A DNA stretch of 64,000 nucleotides from Geodermatophilus bullaregiensis. GTDB taxonomy: Bacteria; Actinomycetota; Actinomycetes; Mycobacteriales; Geodermatophilaceae. Within the stretch, counting starts at the first letter, position 1, and each line of letters starts with the position of its first letter. The translations under genes and the position numbers were made by a program. The DNA is taken from contig NZ_JAFBCJ010000001.1 of assembly GCF_016907675.1 (NCBI RefSeq), positions 3,286,001-3,350,000 on the forward strand, given 5' to 3'. This document shows, piece by piece, positions 10,086 through 18,668 of this stretch. The notes under the pieces were generated by a model that did not search any database, was not told where the DNA came from, and saw only the letters and a program-made list of their open reading frames with translations.

Positions 10086-13019
10086 GTGCCGCGGTGGGAC
10101 GAGCGACCCCTGGTGGGCCGGGCCGACGAGCTGGCCACCCTCCTCGCCGCCGTCGACCGTGCGCGGGCCGGCCGCGGGTCCGCGGTCCTCGTGGCGGGGG
10201 ACGCCGGCGTCGGCAAGTCCCGCCTGCTCGACGAGCTCGCCGTCCGCGCCGCCGGCCGCGGGCTGCGGGTGCTCACCGGGCACTGCGTCGACCTCGGCGA
10301 GGTCGGCCTGCCCTACCTGCCCTTCGTCGACCTGCTCCGTCCCGTCGCGGCCGACCTCGGCGACGGGGCGGCCGGCCTGTTCGCCGCACGCGCGACGGCG
10401 GCACGGGAGCCCGAGGCCCCCGACCTCGGCAGCCCGATCGCGGCGCTGCGCCCGCCGGTCGACGACGGGCGGCTGCAGCTGTTCGAGGCGGTCGCCGCCG
10501 CGCTGGCCGGGCTCGCGGCCGGCACGCCGCTGCTCGTGCTGCTCGAGGACCTGCACTGGGCCGACCGCTCCAGCCGCGACCTGCTGCGCTACCTGCTCGC
10601 CCGGCTGGCCGACGAGCCGGTCGCCGTCGTCGCCTCCTACCGCTCCGACGACCTGCACCGCCGCCACCCCCTGCGGCCGCTGCTGGCCGAGCTGGTGCGG
10701 CTGCCGGGGGTCGAGCGGCTCGACCTCGGCCCGCTGCCCGACACGGCGGTCGAGGAGCTCGTGCGCGGCCTGGCCGCCGGGGTGCCCGACCGCACGGTCG
10801 ACGACGTGGTGGCCCGCGCCGAGGGCAACGCCTTCTACGCCGAGGAGCTGCTGGCCGCGGGCCTCGCCGGCGAGACGCTGCCGCTGGGCCTCACCGACGT
10901 GCTGCTCGCCCGGGTCGAGCAGCTCGGCCCGGCCGCCCAGCAGGTGCTGCGGGTGGCGGCGGTGGCCGGACGGCGGGTGCGGCACGAGCTGGTCGCCGCG
11001 GTCGGCGGGCTGGACGCCGCCGAGCTGGAGCGGGCGCTGGCCGAGGCGGTGCACTCCCACCTGCTCGTCGTCTCGCCCGACGGCGCCTACCGCTTCCGCC
11101 ACGCACTGCTGCGTGAGGCGGTGCTGGCCGACCTGCTGCCCGGCGAGCGGGTGCGGCTGCACGCCGCCGTCGCCGCGCACCTGGCCGCCGTCCCGTCGGC
11201 CGGCACCGCCGCCGAGCGCGCCCACCACCTGCGCGAGAGCAACGACCTGGCCGGCGCGCTGGCCGCCTCGCTGGAGGCCGCCGACGAGGCCCGGCGGGTG
11301 GGCGCCCCGGCCGAGCAGCTGCAGCACCTGGAGACGGCGCTCGCGCTGTGGCCGGCGGTGCCCGACGCCGCCGGGCGGGCCGGCCGCGGCCAGGCCGAGC
11401 TGCTGCTGGACACCGCGGCCGCCGCCCGCCGCGGCGGGGAGCTGCACCGGGCGGTGGCGCTGCTGCGCGCGGCGCAGGAGGTGCTGGGCCCCGACGGCGA
11501 CCGCGAGCTGCGGGCGCGGGTGCACTACACCCTGGCCCAGGCGCTGGCCCGCGTCGAGGACCAGGCCTCCGCGCTGCGCGAGACCACCGCGGCCATGGCG
11601 CTGGTGCCCGCGTCACCGCCGTCGCCGGTGCGCACCTGGGCGGCGGCCACGCACGCCCGCGCCTGCTACGAGATGGGCCGCCGCGCGGAGGCCGAGGCGG
11701 CCGCGGAGGAGGCGCTGGCCGCCGCCGACGCGCTCGGCCTGGACAGCGCGTGGGCCGACGTCGCCGTCTCGCTGGCCCGCTCGCGCGGCGGGCGGGAGCT
11801 GCGGACCCGGCTGGAGGAGGCCCTGACCCGCGCCCGCCGGTCCGGCGACCCCGACGTGGAGATGCGGGTGCTGTTCAACCTGGCGATCGTCGCCTACGAG
11901 GACGGTGCGTCGCAGGAGACGCTGCGCTGGAGCGACGCGGGGCTGGCGCGGGCGGGAGGGCTCGGCGTCGAGTGGTCCTTCTACGCCGCGGAGCTGCGGC
12001 ACCTCGGCGTCCTGTCCCGGTACGTCCTCGGCGACTGGGACGGCAGCCTGGCGTTGGCCGACCGGCTGGCGCGGGTGCCGGAGATGGCCGCGCACGTGCG
12101 CGCCGCGGGGCTGCTGGTGCAGGTCGGCCGCGGGGACACGGGGGTCGCGGCGCGGATCGCCTGGGCCCGCGGGCTGGTCGGCAGGCTGGGCGCGCACGCG
12201 CTGCTGCTGGTGTCCACGGCCGGCGCCGAGCTGGAGCTGGCCGCCTGGGCGCAGGACCCGGCGGCCGCGCTGGCCACCGCGCGCGCCGCGGACGCGCGGC
12301 TGGAGGAGCTGTGGGGCGCCGACCGGATCGCCGTCGTCCGGCTGGTGACGACCGCGCTGGCACCGGTGGCCGACGCCGCGGCCGCCGCCCGGCTGGCCGG
12401 CGACGCGACCGCGGAGGCGGAGTGGGCGGCGGCGGGGGAGGAGCTGGTCGCGCGGGCCCGCGCGGCGGTCGCCGACCACGAGCGGGAGGTCGGCGGGTAC
12501 GGCGTCGAGGCCGCCGCCTGGATCGCCCGCCTCGACGCGGAGGCCGCGCGGCTGGCCGGGGAGGCGGCGCCGGAGCGGTGGGCGGCGTCGGTCGAGGCGT
12601 TCGGCTACGGGCACGTGTACGAGCAGGCGCGCAGCCGGTGGCGGCTGGCCGAGGCGCTGACTGCGGCGGGGGACCGGTCGGGCGCCGCCGGGCCGCTGCG
12701 GTCGGCCGCCGACACCGCCCGCGCGCTGGGGGCGGCGCCGCTGCTGGCCGCGGTGACCGCGCTGGCCCGCCGGGCACGGCTGGAGCTGCCCGGCACCGGC
12801 CGCGTCGTGGAGACGGCGGCGGTGTTCACCCCGCGTGAGACCGAGGTGCTCGCGCTGCTGGCCCGCGGCCGCACCAACCGGCAGATCGGCGCGGAGCTCT
12901 ACATCAGCGAGAAGACCGCGAGCGTGCACGTCAGCAACATCCTGGCCAAGCTCGGCGCCGGCAGCCGCACCGAGGCGGTCGCCGTCGCCGCGTCGAGGGG
13001 CCTGCTGCCGACGGGGTAG
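10086..13019 (+). CDS. Large AAA-ATPase/TPR transcriptional regulator, LuxR HTH (LAL type)
   Basis: 977 residues. The N-terminal ATPase has Walker A GDAGVGKS at residues 38-45 and Walker [13 protein letters not shown] near 150. A long helical repeat (TPR-like, Ala/Leu/Arg-rich) spans about 350-900. The C-terminal LuxR HTH has [21 protein letters not shown] and [18 protein letters not shown], residues about 912-965. This is the MalT/LAL architecture: ATP and an inducer switch a DNA-binding activator. GTG 10086 is chosen because homology starts with the [11 protein letters not shown] motif and CACGAT lies 7 nt upstream; an upstream frame from 9978 would run through the terminator hairpin. No obvious target operon lies beside it. 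Confidence 0.88.
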   Translation: MPRWDERPLVGRADELATLLAAVDRARAGRGSAVLVAGDAGVGKSRLLDELAVRAAGRGLRVLTGHCVDLGEVGLPYLPFVDLLRPVAADLGDGAAGLFAARATAAREPEAPDLGSPIAALRPPVDDGRLQLFEAVAAALAGLAAGTPLLVLLEDLHWADRSSRDLLRYLLARLADEPVAVVASYRSDDLHRRHPLRPLLAELVRLPGVERLDLGPLPDTAVEELVRGLAAGVPDRTVDDVVARAEGNAFYAEELLAAGLAGETLPLGLTDVLLARVEQLGPAAQQVLRVAAVAGRRVRHELVAAVGGLDAAELERALAEAVHSHLLVVSPDGAYRFRHALLREAVLADLLPGERVRLHAAVAAHLAAVPSAGTAAERAHHLRESNDLAGALAASLEAADEARRVGAPAEQLQHLETALALWPAVPDAAGRAGRGQAELLLDTAAAARRGGELHRAVALLRAAQEVLGPDGDRELRARVHYTLAQALARVEDQASALRETTAAMALVPASPPSPVRTWAAATHARACYEMGRRAEAEAAAEEALAAADALGLDSAWADVAVSLARSRGGRELRTRLEEALTRARRSGDPDVEMRVLFNLAIVAYEDGASQETLRWSDAGLARAGGLGVEWSFYAAELRHLGVLSRYVLGDWDGSLALADRLARVPEMAAHVRAAGLLVQVGRGDTGVAARIAWARGLVGRLGAHALLLVSTAGAELELAAWAQDPAAALATARAADARLEELWGADRIAVVRLVTTALAPVADAAAAARLAGDATAEAEWAAAGEELVARARAAVADHEREVGGYGVEAAAWIARLDAEAARLAGEAAPERWAASVEAFGYGHVYEQARSRWRLAEALTAAGDRSGAAGPLRSAADTARALGAAPLLAAVTALARRARLELPGTGRVVETAAVFTPRETEVLALLARGRTNRQIGAELYISEKTASVHVSNILAKLGAGSRTEAVAVAASRGLLPTG

Positions 13020-13023
13020 CGGC

Positions 13024-13045
13024 GTGCACTTCCGCGGAAGTGCAC
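13024..13045. terminator. 22-bp perfect palindrome between convergent genes
   Basis: An uninterrupted 22-bp palindrome: GTGCACTTCCG at 13024-13034 followed by its exact complement. It lies between the LuxR stop and the helicase stop, so it can serve as terminator in both directions. Confidence 0.7.
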
Positions 13046-13049
13046 AGCC

Positions 13050-14855
13050 TCACAGCATGGTGCGGAGGCGCTCGCGGCGGGCGCGGAGGACGTCGACCGA
13101 CGCCGAGGCCGACGGCGGGCCGGGCACCGACTGCCGCAGCTGGGTGTGCACCACGGCGTGCGGCGTCGACGTCTTCGCCGACACCCGGCTGACCAGGCGG
13201 TTGATCTCGCGGCGCAGCTCGGCGGCGTCGCGCCACGAGCGGCCGGCGTCGTCCTCGTCGGGGTGGTCCTCGACCAGCGGCAGCTCACCGGTGTCGTCGT
13301 CGAGGTGCGAGCGCTGGGCGATCCGCAGCCGCAGCTCGTCGTCGCGCCTGGCCAGCAGCGACGCCGTCTGCTCGGCGGTGAGCAGCCCGGGGATGCCGAG
13401 GAAGTCCTCGTCCTCCGGCGCGACCGCCACCGCACCGGAGCCGGCGCCGGTGTGCGCGGTGCCGCCGTGCAGCACGTGCGCGAAGCGGGCGTCGGCCTCC
13501 AGCGCCTCCCACTGCTTCAGGCCCACCGCCTCGCGCTCCTCGGGCGGCAGCGGGTCGAGGTCGAGCGCCTCCGGGTCCTGCGCCTTGGGCGGCGGCATGA
13601 CGTGGTTGCGTTCCTTCTCCAGCGAGGCGGCCAGCCCCAGCAGCGGCCGGACCGCGGGGAGGAACACCGTGGCGGTCTCGTGCGACGCCCGCGAGCGGAC
13701 GACGCGGCCGACGGCCTGGGCGAAGAACAGCGGCGTCCGGTAGGAGGTCATCCACGCCAGGACGGCGGCCCGCGGGACGTCGACGCCCTCGGAGATCATC
13801 CGCACGCAGACGGCGATCCGCGCCGACCCGGTCGCGAAGCGCTCGATCTTCTTCGACGCCTTGGGGTCGTCGGAGAGGATCAGCTCGGGCGCCTTGCCGG
13901 TCACCCGCCGGACGATCTTCGCGTAGGCGCGGGCGTCGTCCTGGTCGCTGGCGAGGATCAGCCCGGCGGCGTCGGGCATGCCGCCCTCCTCGCGCAGGTG
14001 GGTGATCCGGTCGTCCATGGCCGCGATGACGTGCGGCACCCACTGCCCCTTGGGGTCCAGCGCGGTGCGCCAGGCGGCCATCTCCACCGAGCGGGTGCCG
14101 GCCTCCGACAGCGAGGCGGCCACGACCTCGCCGGCGGAGTTCCGCCAGCGCGAGGTGCCGGTGTAGGCGGCGAAGACGACCGGGCGGACGACGCTGTCGG
14201 CCAGCGCCTCCTTGTAGCCGTAGGTGTAGTCGGCGCGGCTGACCAGCCCGGCGCCGGCCTCCGCGGCGTCGCCCTCGAAGCCGTCCTCCTCGTAGCGGAC
14301 GAACGGGATGCGCTCGTCGACCTTGGTGCGGAACGGCGTCCCGGTCAGGCACAGCCGGCGGGCGGCGAAGCCGTAGGCCTCCTCGATCGCCTCACCCCAC
14401 GAGAGGCCGTCGCCGGCGTGGTGCACCTCGTCGAGGACCACCAGCGTCTTGACGGCGGTGGCGCGGGCCGCGTGCAGCATCGGCTTGCCGGCCACCTGCG
14501 CGTAGGTGGTGACGTAGCCCTGGGTGCCGGCGCGCACCGGGCCGACGGCGTTGGTCAGCCCGGGGTCGAGCACGATGCCCAGCCGGTCGGCGGCGTCGGC
14601 CCACTGCAGCCGCAGGTGGTCGGTGGGGCAGACGACGATGACCCGCGCGACCTCGCGCCGCTGCAGCAGCCGCGCGGCCAGCGTCAGGGCGAAGGTCGTC
14701 TTGCCCGCGCCCGGGGTCGCGGTGACCAGGAAGTCCTTCGGCGCCTGCTCCTCGTACCTGTCGAGTGCGGCCTGCTGCCACGCCCGGAGCGGTCGGCTGG
14801 TCGTCTGCGGGGCGACCGCCCCGGCCCGTGCTGCGCTCGCCATCTCGGAACCCAT
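13050..14855 (-). CDS. DEAD/DEAH-box (SF2) helicase
   Basis: 601 residues. Helicase motifs in order: Q-like RPLRAWQQAALDRY (about 20), motif I ATPGAGKTTFAL (about 45), Ia VVCPTDHLRLQW, motif II VLDEVHHAGDG (DEVH, about 138), motif III CLTGTPFRT, motif V SEGVDVPRAAVLAW and motif VI QAVGRVVRSR. The architecture matches the RAD25/UvsW-like group of actinobacterial helicases rather than a RecQ or UvrD enzyme. The C-terminal 170 residues are acidic and unassigned. The start is ATG 14855 or ATG 14843; the frame continues upstream without homology. It is divergent from the GNAT gene across 198 bp containing a GTATAC centre near 14929. Confidence 0.85.
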   Translation of the reverse strand: MGSEMASAARAGAVAPQTTSRPLRAWQQAALDRYEEQAPKDFLVTATPGAGKTTFALTLAARLLQRREVARVIVVCPTDHLRLQWADAADRLGIVLDPGLTNAVGPVRAGTQGYVTTYAQVAGKPMLHAARATAVKTLVVLDEVHHAGDGLSWGEAIEEAYGFAARRLCLTGTPFRTKVDERIPFVRYEEDGFEGDAAEAGAGLVSRADYTYGYKEALADSVVRPVVFAAYTGTSRWRNSAGEVVAASLSEAGTRSVEMAAWRTALDPKGQWVPHVIAAMDDRITHLREEGGMPDAAGLILASDQDDARAYAKIVRRVTGKAPELILSDDPKASKKIERFATGSARIAVCVRMISEGVDVPRAAVLAWMTSYRTPLFFAQAVGRVVRSRASHETATVFLPAVRPLLGLAASLEKERNHVMPPPKAQDPEALDLDPLPPEEREAVGLKQWEALEADARFAHVLHGGTAHTGAGSGAVAVAPEDEDFLGIPGLLTAEQTASLLARRDDELRLRIAQRSHLDDDTGELPLVEDHPDEDDAGRSWRDAAELRREINRLVSRVSAKTSTPHAVVHTQLRQSVPGPPSASASVDVLRARRERLRTML

Positions 14856-15053
14856 CCTGCCTGCGCCGCCGGAGACACGCCCAACCGGCCACCTCCCGCG
14901 CGCCTCGCCGCCGACGACGTATACGGCACCGCCCACACGTCGCTGACCAGCGCGGACGTCCTCCGCGGCGGCCGGTGCGTGGCGTGCGTCACGCGGCGCG
15001 CGGACCGGTCCGTCCGCCCCGCCGGCCCCACCCGCCTCGGGCAGGCTGGGCGA

Positions 15054-15587
15054 GTGAGCGAGGTGGCGCTGCGGTGGCTGACCGCGCCGGGGCAGGTGAC
15101 GCCGCCGCTGCGCGCCGCGCTGGCGGAGTGCTGGCGCGCGGTGTCCGACGCCGGCGGCGCCGTCGGCTTCCCGTTCCCGCCGGTGGACCCCGCCGACGTG
15201 GCGCGGACGGTCGAGGAGATGGCCGGCCGGCTGGACCCGCGGCTGTCCCGGCTGCTGGTGGCCACCGCCGACGGCGACCTGGCCGGCTGGCTGCTGGTCA
15301 CCGGCAACGCGGCCCGGCTCACCGCGCACTGGGCGTCGGTGTCGCGCGTGCAGACCGCGCTCGCGCACCGGGGGACCGGCGTGGCCCGGGCGCTGGTGAC
15401 CGAGGCGGCGCGGGCGGCCCGGGACGACCTGGGCCTGACCGCGCTGCACCTGCAGGCACGCGGCGGTGCGGGGCTGGAGGACCTCTACGCGCACCTCGGC
15501 TGGGTCGAGGTCGGGCGCTGGCCCGGCGCGCTGCGGCTGTCGGCCGACGACGTCCGCGACGAGGTCCTCGTGCGGCTCGAGCTCTGA
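15054..15587 (+). CDS. GNAT-family N-acetyltransferase
   Basis: 177 residues. The acetyl-CoA-binding motif A is recognisable as VSRVQTALAHRGTGVARALVT (Q/RxxGxG/A-like, about residues 98-118), followed by TALHLQARGGAGLEDLYAHLGW, the motif B core with the typical 'YxxxGW' end. Substrate unknown. GTG at 15054 is preceded by CAGGCT at 6 nt and no Shine-Dalgarno. A longer in-frame extension runs back through the helicase gene on the other strand and is not coding. Confidence 0.82.
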   Translation: MSEVALRWLTAPGQVTPPLRAALAECWRAVSDAGGAVGFPFPPVDPADVARTVEEMAGRLDPRLSRLLVATADGDLAGWLLVTGNAARLTAHWASVSRVQTALAHRGTGVARALVTEAARAARDDLGLTALHLQARGGAGLEDLYAHLGWVEVGRWPGALRLSADDVRDEVLVRLEL

Positions 15588-15605
15588 CCCCGCGGCGCCG
15601 TGCGG

Positions 15606-15899
15606 TCAGCTCTTCCCGGTGACCAGGCGCAGGTGCGGGCCGGTGGGCTCGTCCACGCGCGGGTCGTGGACCTCCGGCAGGCCGGCAGCGCGGCGCACGC
15701 GGTTCTCCGGGACGTCCAGCGCCCGGGCCAGGTGCCCGGCCAGCTGAGGGCTGATGAACGCCCGGCCGCGGGAGCGGCCCAGCCGTTCGATGACCTCGGG
15801 CGCGATCGCCCCCCGGGCGCGCCGCGAGGCCCCGTACACCGAGAGCCGCGCCTCCCAGAGGCGACGCCGGACGAGGTCCTGGAGGTCCTTCGCTGCCAC
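15606..15899 (-). CDS. Small helix-turn-helix (Xre-like) protein
   Basis: 97 residues. The middle, AFISPQLAGHLARALDVPENRVRRAAGLPEV, has the spacing of an HTH with a second helix like Xre/Cro regulators. The N-terminal third is Arg-rich and helical. The GTG at 15899 has TATCGT at 15906-15911, 6 nt away, the leaderless pattern seen elsewhere in the window, which supports this start. It is convergent with the GNAT gene, 18 bp away. Its upstream side is a scar region of gene fragments, so it may be the sole survivor of a rearranged locus. Target unknown. Confidence 0.6.
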   Translation of the reverse strand: MAAKDLQDLVRRRLWEARLSVYGASRRARGAIAPEVIERLGRSRGRAFISPQLAGHLARALDVPENRVRRAAGLPEVHDPRVDEPTGPHLRLVTGKS

Positions 15900-15959
15900 A
15901 CCTGCACGATAGGACGGGTCGGGGGAGCGAGGCAGCCGGGACGGCGGCCGGCGCGGGCC

Positions 15960-16083
15960 GGAGCCGAAGGGGCAGTCCGGGCAGCAGCTCGTCCAGGGTC
16001 ACCGGCAGCTCCCGCACCCGGACGCCGGTGGCGTGGAAGACGGCGTTGGACACCGCGCCCGCCGTCCCGACGAAGCCGATCTC
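15960..16083 (-). pseudogene. C-terminal fragment of a xanthine dehydrogenase/aldehyde oxidase Mo-subunit
   Basis: Reading the minus strand, residues EIGFVGTAGAVSNAVFHATG followed by VRVRELPVTLDELL match the extreme C-terminus of molybdopterin-binding subunits of the XDH/CoxL family (typically GIVGxAAAVANAVxHATGxRVRDLPxTLDxLL). No start codon, catalytic domain or cofactor domain precedes it. Homology stops abruptly near 16083, and the frame after LDELL runs on without a stop until 15319. This is a remnant of a gene whose remainder has been deleted or replaced. Family identification rests on about 34 residues. Confidence 0.65.
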
Positions 16084-16118
16084 CCGGGGAGACCACGTCG
16101 TTCCGCTGCGCTTTGTCG

Positions 16119-17220
16119 GTGTTCTCGCAGCTCAGGGGCTTGTGCGCCCGGTTGCTCGAACGTGTGACCGAACGCGTGGACGACGTGCTGACCGCCGAGC
16201 CGGGGCTGGCTTCGCCGGTGGCGCTGTCGTCGGGGCCGTTGGGGGCGGTGCAGGCCGCCGACCGGGGGATCGCCCGGCAGGCCGCGCTGCGGGCGCGGGC
16301 GGTGGCGGAGTTCGCCGCGTCGCGGCCGGCGGCGGCCGACCGGGCGCCGTGGGCGGCCGAGCTGGAGGACCGGGTGCCGGCCGGCGAGCTCGACGACGAC
16401 GATCCCGACCCACTGACCGAGGCAGAACTGCTCTGCTGGCTGGAACGCGACGGTCCACCACCCGACGAGTGGAGCGGCGACTCCCTGACGGACCTCGCCC
16501 CGCCACCCAGTTCCGCGCCGCCGGCCGATCCCGTTGCGGCCGATCCCGAGGCGGCCGATCCCGGTGACGGCTGGTGGGCGCGCCGACCGTGCCGTCGACG
16601 CCGCCGGCGCCGCACTGCTCACCGCCCAGCACGCGATCGGGCGCGCCCACCGGCTGGTCGCCACCGCCGAACGCGCCGCGGCCACCGACGAGGCCACCTG
16701 GCAGGCCGGTCCCGGCGGCCGGGCCGGCACCGCCGGCGACACCCTCACCGCGCTGGCCGCCGCCACCGACCAGCACCGTCAGGCGCTCGCCGCGCTGCTG
16801 GCCCGCACCGCCGGCGGCGGGCTCACCGACCGGCCCCGCCTCGCCCTCACCGGCGCCCTGCTCGCCCTCACCGACCTGCCCGCCCTGCGCCGGGCCGCCG
16901 ACCACGGCACCGGCCTGCACCCGCCCGCCGCCACCGCCGGCTACACCCCCGGCGCCGCGCTGGACCGGCACGTGCGCGCCCGCGACCGCCGCTGCCTCCC
17001 CGGCTGCCGCCGCCCCGTGCCCCGCGGCGGGCACCTCGACCACCACACCCCCTGGCCGGCCGGACCCACCGCCGCGGGCAACCCGGTCGGCTACTTCACC
17101 ACCGACCACCGCGGCAAGCACCAGGCCTCCGGCTGGCGCCACCACCTCGCCCCCGACGGCACCCTCACCCTCACCACCCTCACCGGGCTGACCACCGCCA
17201 CCACACCACCGCCGTACTGA
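16119..17220 (+). pseudogene. Decayed DUF222/HNH endonuclease gene (13E12-type)
   Basis: The 5' part, from GTG 16119, has DUF222-type text (CARLLERVTERVDDVL, GLASPVAL, IARQAALRARAVAEFAASRP). That frame degenerates into Arg repeats after about 16575. The next frame over (from about 16560) then carries the C-terminal half: AALLTAQHAIGRAHR, GYTPGAALDRHVRARDRRC, and the HNH end GGHLDHHTPWPAGPTAAGN, GYFTTDHRGKHQASGW, ending in TTATTPPPY. The middle of DUF222 is also missing: intact relatives have several hundred residues between these parts. So the gene carries an internal deletion plus a frameshift. Such genes are multicopy in Geodermatophilaceae. A functional short product is unlikely. Confidence 0.78.
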
Positions 17221-17330
17221 CCTGGACGGACGCTCGCCGGCCGCCGTCGGCCCGTTCCCGCACGCCCGAGCGCGCCACACCGGGCCTGCGCCGGGCCTGT
17301 CCGGGGGCGCGGCAGTGCCATGCTCGCGTC

Positions 17331-18632
17331 GTGCCGACGGGGAAGTGGCTGCTGACGTCGATCACCGGCGCAGTCGTCCTGCCGGCGCTGGCCGTGGCGC
17401 TGGTGCCCGCGGGCAGCGCGGCCGGCCGACCGGGAGCCGGCGCGCCGACCGTGCCCGACCGGGTGGGCGAGTACTCGCACCTGACGGGTCCGGTGTCGTC
17501 GTCCCCGCCAGGACGTGCGGTGGCGCTCTTCCAGCACGGGTTCGGCGTCGAGTTCCTCGACTTCCCCCAGGCGGTCGTCGTCGGCGCCGACGACGACGTG
17601 GTGCGCCGCGTGGACGTCGCCGAGGACCGCGCCGGCGGGGAGACCCAGGGGGACCCCGCACCCATGCTGCTGTCCCCGGACGGCACCCGGATCGCCGTCG
17701 GGGACCACGACACCCCACGGCCCGACGTCGCCGTCCTCGACCTGACGGACGGCAGCGTGGACCTCCTCCCGGCGTCGGACGGGCGCGGCGTGCTCCCGCT
17801 GGCCTGGTCCCCGGACGGTCGCCTCCTCGCGTTCCTCAGCACGCCCGCGCCCACGAACCCCCACGGGGGCGCGCCCATCGCCGGGGCCGTGGGGCTGCTC
17901 GATCTGGAGACCGGGCGCGCCACCGACCTGCCCGGTGCCTCCGGGGTGACGACGGCGGCCTTCGCCCCCGACGGTTCGGAGCTCGCCGTCCAGCACAGCG
18001 CAGCCGCCGGTGGCGCGCTGGAGGTGCTGTCCCTCGACGGTGCGGTCCTCCGCACCGTCGGGTTGCCGGCCGGTCACCACCTCGACGGGCCGGCCGCCTG
18101 GTCACCGGACGGTCGCCTCCTCGCGGTCTCGACGGCCGGCTGCCTCAGCGTGGGGGGTGACTCCTCGAGCGGCTGCGGGGCGCCGGGCGGGGCCTCCGGG
18201 AACGGCATCGCCTTCGTCGACGCCACGGGGGCGGGCGGACCGGTGCCCGCGCCGCTCGACCGCCGGGACGCCGGCCCCGGCCGGGTGCTCGGCTGGCCCG
18301 CGGTCGACCGGGTGGCGGTGCTCGTGCCGGACGGCGTCGGCGGCGACGTGGACGACCCGGACCGGCACTGGGTGACCGAGGTCCCGCTGGACGGCTCGGC
18401 TGCGCGCCGGCTGAGCGCCGTCCCCACCAGCGACGGGCGCTACGGGGTGGGCCGCTTCCAGCTGGCGGCCGGACTCGTCGCCGACCTCGAGGTGCGGGAG
18501 GCGGGCGCCGTCGACCGAGGTCGCTGGCCGCTCTGGCTGCGCCTGGCAGCAGCGGTGGCGCTCGCCGGCACCGCCGCCGGGGGAGCCGCGGTCGTCCTCC
18601 GCCGGTCGCGGCCCCGCCGACCGGCGGGGTGA
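17331..18632 (+). CDS. Membrane-anchored WD40/TolB-like beta-propeller protein
   Basis: 433 residues. The N-terminus has a hydrophobic stretch at about 8-24 (signal anchor), and there is a second TM at about 402-424 before a basic tail, so the bulk should be extracytoplasmic. Propeller blades are marked by repeated SPDG units: LLSPDGTRIAVGD (about 114), AWSPDGRLLAFLS (about 160), AFAPDGSELAVQHS (about 205), AWSPDGRLLAVST (about 262). Residues of the TolB/WD40 type usually bind proteins or peptides. The GTG start has no SD, and CATGCT lies 6 nt upstream. The family is not recognised precisely. It ends 36 bp from the convergent XPB gene. Confidence 0.72.
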   Translation: MPTGKWLLTSITGAVVLPALAVALVPAGSAAGRPGAGAPTVPDRVGEYSHLTGPVSSSPPGRAVALFQHGFGVEFLDFPQAVVVGADDDVVRRVDVAEDRAGGETQGDPAPMLLSPDGTRIAVGDHDTPRPDVAVLDLTDGSVDLLPASDGRGVLPLAWSPDGRLLAFLSTPAPTNPHGGAPIAGAVGLLDLETGRATDLPGASGVTTAAFAPDGSELAVQHSAAAGGALEVLSLDGAVLRTVGLPAGHHLDGPAAWSPDGRLLAVSTAGCLSVGGDSSSGCGAPGGASGNGIAFVDATGAGGPVPAPLDRRDAGPGRVLGWPAVDRVAVLVPDGVGGDVDDPDRHWVTEVPLDGSAARRLSAVPTSDGRYGVGRFQLAAGLVADLEVREAGAVDRGRWPLWLRLAAAVALAGTAAGGAAVVLRRSRPRRPAG

Positions 18633-18644
18633 GGGGTCACCACT

Positions 18645-18668
18645 GACGGGGGGCAGAGGGGTCCTTCC
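18645..18668 (+). repeat. Remnant of the GAGC-GCGA hairpin element
   Basis: The gap between two convergent stops ends in GGGGGGCAGAGGGGTCCTTCC (18648-18668), identical in layout to the 3' arm and 3' flank of the complete elements (GGGGTCCTTCC). The left arm and apical loop are absent. Confidence 0.45.

Noticed and set aside
16113..16121. TTGTCGGTG, like the PafBC/RecA-independent damage promoter motif
   Set aside because: No TANNNT at the required spacing and the gene behind it is a pseudogene.
15600..18632. A single 1010-codon open frame spanning the scar region and the propeller gene
   Set aside because: It joins intergenic sequence, the 5' part of a broken HNH gene, an Arg-rich out-of-frame stretch and the true propeller gene; no protein family spans it.
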